NCBI GenBank assembly: GCA_003665825.1
Contig: QPFY01000024.1
Coordinates: 62,001-126,000, forward strand
Reading direction: 5' to 3'
Length of the DNA stretch: 64,000 bases
Source: Microbotryum silenes-acaulis
Lineage: Eukaryota; Basidiomycota; Microbotryomycetes; Microbotryales; Microbotryaceae
Shown: positions 25,278 to 35,170 of the stretch, piece after piece
Numbering within the stretch: position 1 is the stretch's first letter
Layout: each line of letters begins with the position of its first letter
Program-made: the position numbers and the translations under genes
The notes under the pieces: model-generated
The model's input: the letters and a program-made list of their open reading frames with translations, nothing else
Told to the model about the DNA's origin: nothing
Database searches by the model: none

Positions 25278-26392
25278 TTAGGTATATATATATATAAGTT
25301 GAGAGATCTGCAGCTGTGCGGACCTGCAATTCAAACGTAACCGTGTGGAGTCGACGTTCCTGATCAACGCCCCCGCGGCGCCATCCCAGCCACTCTGCCA
25401 CGTCGCCGCGTCCAACCACTGCCCAGGCAAATTTCGAAGTCCTACAGGCCCGATCCCTGTGATGCCCCTGAAATAGTCACACCCGAAGATGAGAATCGCG
25501 ATGAATCGCTGACAAGAATTCCACACCGCGGGGTGAGCGTCGAGCACCGCAAGGTCCACCAAGCTAATGTTTCGGTCCTTGCCCGATAGCACGGCACGAT
25601 AACGGGCTTGGTCTGCGCCGAGAAGCATGAAAAAGTCGCTGTCGGCGCTCACGAGGACGACGCGGTTGGGTTCGAGCGCAACGTCGCAGATCTGGCCAAA
25701 CTTGGTCGACGCCGAGACGAGGGGATCGGCCTCGTGGGCCGCGACGACGAGCAAGCCTTGCTCGGACCAGCGAACAAAGGTGACGACTGGGGTTGGCTCG
25801 TCACCGTTGCAAAAAGCGACCTCCCATTCTTTGCTCGCTCGTCCGTGAACGCACGCGGCGAGGGTGTCGTTCGTGATGAAGGGGACGGGGTGGGTGACAG
25901 GGGTCGATTTATCGGAAGGCTGTTGCGGCTGCTGGCGATCTTGGCGATCGAGCACGGTGTTCTGCTTGAGCTCGGGCCGAAGGAAGGGGTGATCAAATAC
26001 CACCACCACTTGGATCCGCCTTGCCGTCGCTGCAATGATCTCCTCGAGGTGTCGAATGATCGCATTGAGGAACCGCCGGCCTCGCTTCGGCTCGTTGTGT
26101 TTCGCGCGGTCCGTCGCGGCTTTGCATTGATGTTGGAATGTGGTAGAGCCGTCGATGATGGCGACTGAGTGGAGAACAGTGATGGACAGCGTAGAGGGTC
26201 AGCTAGGGTTTGCTTAGCAAATCGTCCCGGAGCAGTTATGGGCTGCGAAGGGGCTCTGAGGAAGGACTTGCCATCGATCTTGCCGACGAGGGAAACCAGC
26301 GCGCTGCTCAGGTTCGTCTCCCGAGAGAGAATGGCGTCTGGAACGACCTCTAAAGCGTCACCGAGGCAGTCGTGGCCGTGTTTGACCGTCAT
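25278..26392 (-). CDS. compact XPG/FEN1-family nuclease-like protein
   Basis: Two exons, 26392-26272 and 26164-25278, joined across a GC-AG intron (GCAAGT donor) give 335 residues. Features of the XPG/FEN1 5' nuclease fold are visible in order: VAIIDGSTTFQHQC (first active-site Asp), VVVVFDHPFLRPELK (like FDG..P.LK), LLVVAAHEADPLVSASTK (XPG-I acidic pair, here E and D), VSADSDFFMLLG (DSD) and IFGCDYFRGITGIGPVGLRN (helix-two-turn-helix with Asp). So the active-site carboxylates seem kept. The N-terminus (MTVKHGHD) does not match the MGI/MGV start that threads the active site in FEN1, and the C-terminus stops soon after the H2TH motif, with no PCNA-binding motif. The last codons read a TA microsatellite, so the end may be shifted. 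Confidence 0.7.
25282..25299. repeat. TA dinucleotide microsatellite
   Basis: A short (TA)n tract that also forms the last codons (Ile-Tyr repeats) of the XPG-like frame. Confidence 0.85.
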
Positions 26393-27250
26393 CGGAGGAG
26401 GTATGAGGTGTGTGGGTGCAAGGCGCAAGGCACAAGGTACAGGGTACAGGAAGAATCAAGGGTGGTTGAGAAGGCCGCGCTGCCCATCGCTCCGAGCCGA
26501 AAAGCAATCGAGGGCAGGTCCAACAAAAGGTCGTACGAGCTCAGAGTAGTGCGAGAAGATGCATCATGGCATTTCAAATTGTGCCGTAAAATAGCCTGTA
26601 CCCCATATTCGGTATTTTTGCTCTCAATCTTAGTCTGGTCAAGGCGGCGGCCTCCTTTCGGAAGATCGCAGTGGGGAGCTTGAGCGTCAACGATCTAGGC
26701 AGCGAGAATCCGCCAATTTTCTGATGAACAATGGTCCGACGTACATGTAAAAATATATATTTTCTTCTTTCAATATGATTTTGTATTTGGGTGCCACCCT
26801 ACTTGCATGACAGCCTCGACTCGCTGCGTCGGAGCTCTCGCGTGAAGCCGGTCCCGCAACCCAGCTCCACGGCGGACTCGGAGTTCGGGGTCGTCCCAAC
26901 TCGGACCAAGCTGCTGGAGCGACAACCGCTGTATCGATCGCGGCGATCTCAGCTCTGGGGTGATTCTTAGAGCTCAACCTACTTGCTGAGACTTGACCGA
27001 GCTTGATCGACAAGGTTTTCGGTCTTTCCGAGGGGTGGATCGTTGGCCTCGATGTGGGGTGCACAGTCCCCTGTCCGTTCAGATCTTCGGCGCTCTCAGC
27101 CGCGCTCGGCCGCGCTCGGCAGAGGTGGAGAAGATCGAAAGGTTGAAGTCACAGCGTGGCGTCATATCGATGAGATGACTCATTCTGCCAAGCGCACACC
27201 CCGCACCCAAGTCGGCGACCACCTCGAGCTCGTCGCCTCTCTCTCTTTCT

Positions 27251-27374
27251 CCTTCCTTCTCCTCGTCGACGCGCTCTGCACTTCTCGCACCACTTAATCT
27301 TGCCGACATCGCCCCCTTTTCAGGAGGATACGAAACGGTGGCCTTTGTGGTGTGGTAGAGTCTGTCGTTCGATC
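27251..27374 (+). repeat. direct repeat R1, copy 1
   Basis: Shares with copy 2 a block running from CTCGTCGAC through CTTAATCTTGCCGACATCG, a C-run, TTTTCAGGAGGATACG and AAACGGTGGCCTTTGTG to GAGTCTGTCGTTCGATC. The copies differ by several substitutions and one C in the C-run. Copies are about 508 bp apart. Confidence 0.85.
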
Positions 27375-27758
27375 ATCCCCCCTTCCCACCCTCTCTACCT
27401 GTGAGTTGATTGATGCCTGGTGCGACTCGAGCGAGCTTGTTTGTGCCTCGAGCGGTGATGCTGACTCGATCGTGGCGACGCCACCTCACCTCCACCTCCA
27501 TTTCCACCTCCTCCTCTCATCTTCATCCCCCCTCATTTCAACCTCATTCGACATTCCTTTCCCCTCACCTTCCTCTCACCTCACCTCACCCGCCCTCGTT
27601 TGACCCCACTTCAATTCCACCTTCACTTGAACTCCCCTCACCCGATCCCACCCTATCTCAGCCCACCTCGCATCTCGTTTACCTCGTCTTATCGTGGTCG
27701 TCTCTCCTCACTCGTCTTTGACCCCTCCCAATTTGCCTTCCCCAGCCTCCCTCCCCAT

Positions 27759-27882
27759 CCTTCCTTCCCTCGTCGACACGCTCTACACGTTGTGCACCAT
27801 TTAATCTTGCCGACATCGCCCCCCTTTTCAGGAGGATACGAAACGGTGGCCTTTGTGATGTGGTAGAGTCTGTCGTTCGATC
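27759..27882 (+). repeat. direct repeat R1, copy 2
   Basis: Second copy of the block at 27251-27374. The minus-strand reading here keeps a frame with Cys pairs (KWCTTCRACRRG), whereas copy 1 is shifted by one base in the homopolymer; whether either is a gene fragment is unknown. Confidence 0.85.
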
Positions 27883-28370
27883 CCTCCCACCGTCAAAAGT
27901 GTGAGTAACCACCTAGCTAGCGATCGTGTTCGTGTGGCGTATGGTCGGACTGACTCGTCTCGTGTTCACCCGTCTCGCGTCCATCTTTCACCACACCACC
28001 TCCATCATCTTACCCCTCTCCCCTCTCCCCTCTCACTGCGATCTCTCGCTTCCCACCTCGCCACTGCCTCCGACCTTACCGTCTCTCACTGCGTCACGGC
28101 TTGCCATCAGCCTATCCACTCGTCGACGAGTGTTGAATGGCGCCTACGGCATGTCACTGAGGTTGTTCCTGGTCCACAAGACCGCTTGCATTTGATCGTA
28201 CCCCGTGAGTCTTTGCTTTGACCCTTGATCGATCGTGCTCGCCGGCCCTTCACGGCGGGCGAGGCAGTTTCAGCAAGAGGCTGACGACTCGATCCTCGCC
28301 TTCACTCTCCACACTAGTCTCCACTCTTCCGTCACCTCGGATCGACGCTCAAGATCGATCTCACATTCGG

Positions 28371-28732
28371 ATCGAAGGAGGTCCACGGTACCCTAAACAT
28401 CAGTGAGTAGCATGTACTCTAATCGTGTGGTACGAGGTAGCTTATTTCTAGTGTACGTTTTCAGCTGCACACGGTCTCCAAGCCATGAGTCCCACCTCGG
28501 TCGACAAGGTCCCCTTCTGTTTTCTGTTAATTTCGAATTGATTACACCTCGGAACTCTATGTTGGCGGTGCTAAGTGGCAGGCGACTCGTCCTTGATTAG
28601 CCTAGTCAGATCCGACTCCTCATTGAGCCTCCCTCGTGAACCCTTTTCTCGTATCCCTAGTGTTTCCTTTTGTGTTTTGTAGTTTCGAGTGCACGCATCG
28701 AGACGCGCATGCACCACGGATTTGAAATTCGA
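28371..28732 (+). repeat. 362-bp multicopy element, copy A
   Basis: Near-identical to 59467-59828 (same strand): equal length with about three substitutions seen by eye, all near the left end. A third copy lies inverted at 59068-59419. Immediately left of the shared block, 28357-28370 carries GATCTCACATTCGG, which is present in inverted orientation at the 59-kb locus. No terminal inverted repeats or TG...CA ends were seen, and no clear target-site duplication, so the class (solo LTR, MITE or other) is open. It ends 160 bp before the histidine kinase start. Confidence 0.9.
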
Positions 28733-28892
28733 AGCCGCTAGCTTCTGAAAGCGGTCGCGCTCGCGAAGCATCCTTTCACATCCTCACCCTCGTCGCATCC
28801 AAGTCATTCATCAGCAACGCGCAGCTCGTCGCCTATAGGTCTCTCGTCCACTCCCGTGCTCGCACTGGAGCTGGCTTCACCTCATCCCCATA

Positions 28893-31800
28893 ATGGACGA
28901 GAAGCTCGCCTCCAAGGAGAAGTCAGGTACAGCACCTGCACCGAGCGGCAGGGGCTGGCCTCGGACTCGCTCGGCGGCGGCGGCGGCGGCGGCGGCGGCT
29001 TTCCCCGCCGAATCCAACGCGGCCAAGGCGCGCCATCGTCTGCACTGCGCATGGTCCGCAACCAAGCAACGCATCGGCGTGCAGGATGGAGTTTTGCGCG
29101 ACGAGGTCTTGACCGAAGCAACTGATACGGCCGACGATGCGCACTCCCTACATTGCCACGCCTCGATCAAACGCGCAGGGTCATGCGCTGCGCAACGCAG
29201 CGGCACAGCTGCCGACACCAGCAGCGCCCCCGCCACCAACTCAATCTCCGGCGCCGATCAACCCGCGGCACAAGCTCGAGCCACCGCTGCTGACGCTGCC
29301 ACTCGTGGCGAGGAAGTGGAGGATGTGTCCGTGGACGCCGTCGTCGTCGAGAATGAAGGAATGTTCCGCACTTGGGGTGGCACCGCCGATGATGAGCACG
29401 CCTCGGCAACCGGCCATGGCGGAGAGGGGGGAGTCCCGAAAGCGGCGTCGGCCAAGGCTGAAATCGCCGAGGGGACAAAGAAGGGCGATGCGAGCATTTT
29501 CCGCGAGGTCACGTCCAACTATGGTGGTCCGGTCATCGTCTTTTGTCGATGGACTGTGTGGCCCCGTGTCGTGTGAGTCGCGGCGTTTCCGCGGGGATTG
29601 CGCCTCAACGCCGAGCTAAGAGAGCCCCGAGTCAAGCCGAGCTGAGCTGACAAAGAGAAAACGCGCCCCGCACGCAAAATACGAATTTCGCCATCTACCA
29701 GCGCCTTCTTTGCACCTCAATTCGAATCAAGAGAAATCGAGGCCGCATATCAAAAGGACTCGTGGACGAGCATGAAGCGCTCGGTCCTGTACGGCACCCT
29801 CTTCTTCGAAATCAACTGGATTTTGTCCGTGTCGATGCTGCCGAAGCCGTGGTCGGCGTGGAACCTGGCTGCGAGCGCCGTCTTGATGCCGTTGAGCACG
29901 ATCCCTTTGGTTCCGATGGCTTTGTGGGATTGGCCGGCATTGCATCGTGGAGCTCGGTACTGGGTATGCTCGTGGTGCGGGGCGCGGTCTTAACGTGGTC
30001 GGCTGACCGACCCACCGAAATATGTGATTTAACAGATCTGGCAATCCTTTGTTTTTCTGGCCGTGCTCATCGCGTCGACCAACTCTATCGTGTAAGTTCC
30101 GTGATTCAAGTTTGCTCTGCATTCTAGATGAGCTCACATCAAACATTATCCGTCTGCAGGGACATGGCATTGTGCGCTTATTTCGCTCCCGATCGTCACT
30201 GCGGTGCCAAAGACTTTATCACCGTCTTCTTCTATGCTGCCGTGAGTTGAGACACCTGAGATGCGTCGATGAAGCTCTGTTTGACACGGGCGGTCACACC
30301 TCACTTTGTGTTCAATCAGGCGCCACCGGCCGTCTCGCTGTTCGCGCTCAACCAAGTCCGCGTCGGAGCGTTCGGAATCTTTGTTGCGTGGACGGGTCTG
30401 GTCCTCGGCACATTTCTTCGCCTCAAGGGATCTTTCATCCGCAGTGCCATCAACCTCTTCAGTACGTATCTCTCGTGTTGCGGATTATTTCCACGCTCAT
30501 GATCACTGACGCTAAGACAAACATCTAACAGTCTTCTACGTCTTCCTGCTCATGTACTCGCATCAACGGGAGATCAACGATCGTCGGACCTTCACCTTGC
30601 GCCTCGAGCTCAAGCGACTCTATCGACTCAAGCAAAAAGCCGAGCATCGCGAACGACGCGAGGCCGATGCCAGCAAACGCTTCTCCAACTTTTTGTTCCA
30701 CGAGGTGCGCGTCCCGCTCAACACCTCGACGCTCGCTTTCCAAAACATCAAGGAGTCGGGGATTGTCATGTCGGACACGGATTGTGACTTGTCGATCGAG
30801 TTCGAAGCGCTTGAATCCTCGTAAGTGGTCCGCACCCGGTGAAGTGCTTGGAAAATGGTGACTGACGTGGCACGGGCATCTCATCTTCATAACCGCAGAC
30901 TTGCGGCCATGGCTCAAGTCCTGAACGACGTTCTCGATCATTCCAAGCTTGAAAAGGGCGGATTTTCGATGTTGTCGAGCCCCTTTTCGCTCCACCGCGC
31001 CATGCACAGCATCTTTAATCAACTCCAACTTGACGTCGACGCCAGGCACCTCACACTCGAGACCCATCTCGACGCTCGCATCGACGAGGTCTGCGTTAAA
31101 TCGGCGTGGCCGACGAATGAATGGCCGACACGGATCCTGGAAGGCGATGGCTTCTTGCTCGGTGACGAGATGCGACTGCGGCAGATCCTGACCAATCTCA
31201 CCTCGAACGCGGTCAAGTTCACATCAGCGGGTGGGAAGGTCGCAGTCACGACGAAGCTTTTACGACCCTCCTTCACCCCAGGCGGTTACCAAAGACCCGA
31301 GCCTTCGCCCAGCGACTACTCGGACCTTCAAGCATCGAGTGAGGGCTATTCAGACACTGAGAAGGGCCTGACATCGGCGACTCTCGAGGCTTTCGCGGTC
31401 GAAGGTAGCACGAGCAGCAGTTCCAACTCGAGCTCTCGCGATCCGGGTGAGGTCATCGTTGTTCGTTTCGAGGTGCGCGATACGGGCGTCGGTATTCGGC
31501 CCCGGGATATGCAGGGGGATCGGTCGTTGTTCTCGTCGTTTGTGCAGACCGAGGTCGGCATGAGGCAAGGTGGGACAGGAACTGGGTGAGTCGGTTTCTG
31601 AAATGAGCTGTGCGCATTTGATTGTATGGGGAACATACTGACTTGACGTATGCGATGCTGTCATCAGCCTTGGGCTCTCATTGGTCCGTCAACTCGTCAA
31701 ACTGAGTGGCGGCAGGCTTGGTGTCACGTCGAAAGTTGATGAAGGCTCAACGTTTTGGGTCGAGTGAGTCGGTATTGGTCAGATTCCGATCGCCTCTATT

Positions 31801-32880
31801 GTCTCCACATCTCTGATCTAAACACTTATCTTCTCTCTCAGGTTACCTTTTCAAGTCGGCGCTGCTGCCTTGGCCGCACCGGTCGACGACTTTATCACGC
31901 CGGTCAAACTTGAAGCTCGACCTCACTCGTGGCCCGTCGAATTCCCTCCGCCGACGCCACCAAGCTCGCACATGGAGTCGGCGCCGCAGTTCAACTTTAC
32001 CACGAGTTCTCCGGCCTCGCCTCACGAGAAACCGGCGTACAGTTTGGCAGCGTCAACCAGCGACGGATCGGATGCGATCGAGATAATCGCCCCGTCGGAG
32101 AAGGAGAAGGGGAAGAGTGGCGCGAGCGAGGTCCCACAGCTTGCGATATCACCTCCGGCTGTGACGCCGATACCGACTCCATCCACTGCGACGAGTTCGT
32201 CGCCTGCGTTCAAGGGCCTGTCTGGTACATCCCCGCCGCTGTCGACGCAGGCAGCCGTCTCTATCGCTGCGGTTGTGCCCATGCCCAGTCCCTTGTCCCT
32301 CCTCTCCATTACGAGATCTCCTGCGACGCCCCCGCTCGAGTTTCAGGATGGGCCAATCCGGGTGCTCGTCGTCGACGATGACGCCCTGACGCGTAAGCTG
32401 ATGACACGAATGATCGAACGAGGCGGCTCGCTGGTATCGACCGCGAACGATGGCGAACAAGCGCTGGAAATGATCCTCGCTCGGAAGGAGTCTGACCCGG
32501 TCGGGGTGCACGTCTACAACTATGACGTCATCTTCCTCGACAATCAAATGCCGAAGCAGACAGGCCTCGAAGTCGTGCAGGCGCTCCGGACATTGGGCCG
32601 TGAAGACCTCGTGGTCGGGGTGACAGCGAACGCGATGCAGTACGACCAAGACGAGTATCGGTCACGGGGTGCCGACGAGGTCCTGACCAAGCCCGTCGCC
32701 GAAGCGTCGCTACGCACATACTGTGCCTTTGCCGACGTTCGGCGAAAGCAACGAAGGGAGGAGGTCGCTGCTACGAGCTCGAGCGCCGCTTCGGAGCCGC
32801 GAACCCCGCCGCAACGACCGCCGCTCACTCATTTCCTGATCTCGCGTGGTTCGTCTCGGAGCATTCCTAGAGCTCCGTAG
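28893..32880 (+). CDS. membrane-bound hybrid histidine kinase with response-regulator domain
   Basis: Two-component phosphorelay sensor. Start chosen at 28893 (MDEKLASKEK). The first exon runs to about 29573 and joins, with phase agreement, to AFFAPQFESREIEAAYQKDS. The roughly 220-residue N-terminal region is low-complexity, including poly-Ala from a GCG triplet run. About six hydrophobic segments follow (such as SVLYGTLFFEINWILSVSML and VGAFGIFVAWTGLVLGTFL). The phospho-acceptor box is FLFHEVRVPLN (His codon 30699-30701). The ATPase domain has RLRQILTNLTSNAVKFT (N box), RDTGVGI (G1) and GGTGTGLGLSLVRQL (G2). A receiver domain at the end has VLVVDDD, VIFLDNQMP (Asp codon 32539-32541) and VLTKPVA. 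No PAS, GAF or HAMP domain was recognised, so the membrane part is probably the sensor. Output would pass through a histidine phosphotransfer protein. Confidence 0.9.
28973..29001 (+). repeat. GCG trinucleotide repeat encoding poly-Ala
   Basis: About nine uninterrupted GCG units in the first exon of the histidine kinase, encoding Ala. Confidence 0.9.
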
Positions 32881-35170
32881 GATCGTCATTCGGATCACAT
32901 TATATATTACACTATGCATTCCTCGGGGTTTTGTGGGTTGAATGGATTTCGGTTCGTTCCGCGCGTCAAGACGGGAGGAGCGGCCGAACTCGTTTTGCGG
33001 GGACGGGTGCCAGTCGGGTCGTGTCTTGGGGCTTCAAATTTGTCAGGTTGTACCGAGGGTATCATATCATGGGGGTAATGCACGCTATCTGTTCTTCCTT
33101 ATTTTGTATGTGGGTTCGCGGCATTTCTGTCTCTATCAAGTTGCCGTGTGCGCTAGAGCGCTCGTGGGATGTTCTTTTACTGGGCAGTCTTGGGACTAGG
33201 ATCTGCAATTGCATTCTGGAATGCACATATTCGTCATCGGCAAATTTGGATGTTGTGGAACGTGCGCAGACTTCTGTTCCTCGGTCCCGCCGAGTGACAT
33301 CGAGCTCGATCTGAACGAGCATGCCATCGAACTGGCGCAGAGCGCTTGCGTCACTTGCGACGACACCGAGGTTTCCTACATCACCGCCAGACACCACGAT
33401 CGGATATGCATACAGGCCCCGTTTGGCCAAGGCTCGAACCCGAATGAGCAATGTTGGTTCCTCCGCGAACGTACGTGAGGCTAAATGCTGCTATATCACT
33501 TCTTGTTTCTCGCCGGGTCAGTGGCGACAGAGACGGTTCGGTCCGAGTTGGGGTCCCCTTCCGGCGCGGAAACCGGGGTCAGCTGGTCGAATTGCCAGGC
33601 TTCTGAATCCTGATACTTGGAAGTAGGCCTGAGCTAGTCTCTTCTTGGATCGGTCACCGAAGATCTGTGTATTCTTCCCACGAGTTCAAGCGTGGGCCGA
33701 ATTCGGTGATGCGGGCCGGCACGGCGAACCGTTGGGGAATGGTGACAGGAATTTGGTCGAGTGAACAGGGGTGAATGGAGTGTGGAGACGGGATTTCGGT
33801 TCGACCTTAGGTTCCACGCGTGTCTTGCCATCCAGCTCTCGCACAAGATTTTGATCGGTGAGGAAGGGGGAAAGCCAACTCGCGGATCATAATTCGGTCG
33901 TTGACCACGCGGTGGGCAAAAATCCTGCCGGTCCACCATCGGACCGCCCTTCAAAAAATCAGGACATTCTCGCATCCTTTCCTCTTATCATTCTTCGCAC
34001 AAGGCATCCCGCTCTCCCATACCATACCCCTTGCATTCCTGTCCTACCCACAGCGACGCTCAACTTTCATCCCCACTTGATCATGCATCGGTTCTACTTG
34101 TCCTGTTTCAGCCCAATCTTCGGCTACTGCCTCATGGTAGCATCTGGAATGGGATTGAGCATTTCCACGCAGAATTCTGGGTTAGATCATCACATCCCTT
34201 GGCCCATGTCGCCTCGTCACTACGGCCCTTTCATCACGCCTCGCCGGACGATGGATCGATGGCGGGTGCTTCATCTCCTTGATCGCTTCACAAGCCCCCA
34301 CTCGATACGGAAGTACTGACCCGACAGGTGCCTCGTCTTCTGTTGCTGTTATGGTTGGTATGAGACCTGCAGCTTGGTCCACGCCTATTTCCGGCAAATG
34401 TTGCAGACCTCGCTCAATGATCATGCCGCTTGTACGGATTGCAGACCCGCGCCGGTCGTCTGTTTTTCCGTCTTGACAGCGACTTGTCTCCTATCTATTT
34501 TACCCGTCTCGGGTGTCAGTCATCATCCGTTCTCGTTGCGTGTGTTTCGTATGCTTGTCTTAGTTTTCCATGTGCAATCTGACCAAGCGATGACGTCGTC
34601 GGTCGTCAGCGGTCTCTCCTTTAAGCGATCTTCCGTGTCGTTCGAGCACATGCGAGACTGCTGCGCCATGCTCTTAAGCACGGGTCGGCGAGCGTTATAC
34701 CTCAGGAATGACATGTTGGGCTATTTCCACATAACTTGGCCTTTCTGATCGGGAGTAGGAAGTAACACAGATGCAAGGTGGCGAGAGGGGTGCCCTGCGC
34801 ACGATCCCCACCGACCTCGTGGCGCCTTTGTCTCAGATTCGACCCCTGTCGCCTAACGCACATTCCCCTTCGAAACTGTCAGACAGCCGCAGGCGGGCAA
34901 TTCGTCGTCCTTCCCCACTAGAGAGTCACTGTCTCACAGGTCAGGACATGTTTTTAAATTGGCAATGTCACACGTTCAGGCCCCCACCTGCCTCGCAACG
35001 ATCTTTTCGCCAACGTTGTTGAACAAAAGCAGACGCCTTTGGATTTCCTGCCTGTTTCACTCTCTCTTCCATCTCTTTCCCGCCCGTGTACTGAGACTGC
35101 TGCTTCGTCCACCTCCCATCCTTCCAACCCGACCCATTCTCACCAACTCGCATCCGTCAGGTTTCACGCG
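32881..35170. other. long intergenic region without recognised genes
   Basis: 2.3 kb between the histidine kinase and the expansin-like gene, both on +. Many 60-150-codon frames exist on both strands (for example 33062-33451 on - and 34084-34319 on +), but I recognise no domain, and there is no consistent splice structure. It includes the 5' region of the expansin gene. It could hold a lineage-specific or non-coding gene that cannot be judged by eye. Confidence 0.45.

Larger units (their letters stand above)
26393..28892. other. repeat-bearing intergenic region
   Basis: A 2.5 kb spacer upstream of the histidine kinase. It contains a pair of about 124-bp direct repeats (27251-27374 and 27759-27882), a pyrimidine-rich low-complexity tract at about 27480-27770 and one copy of the 362-bp element (28371-28732). 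Frames in this stretch are mostly CT-rich readings with no recognised protein. I see no intact gene. Confidence 0.55.

Noticed and set aside
28357..28732. Element copy A as a complete LTR retrotransposon or DNA transposon
   Set aside because: No TG...CA ends, no terminal inverted repeats, no polymerase or transposase coding sequence nearby; recorded only as an unclassified repeat.
33062..33451. Minus-strand 129-codon frame in the spacer after the histidine kinase
   Set aside because: No recognisable motif, no promoter or splice context, and an overlapping + strand frame of equal plausibility.
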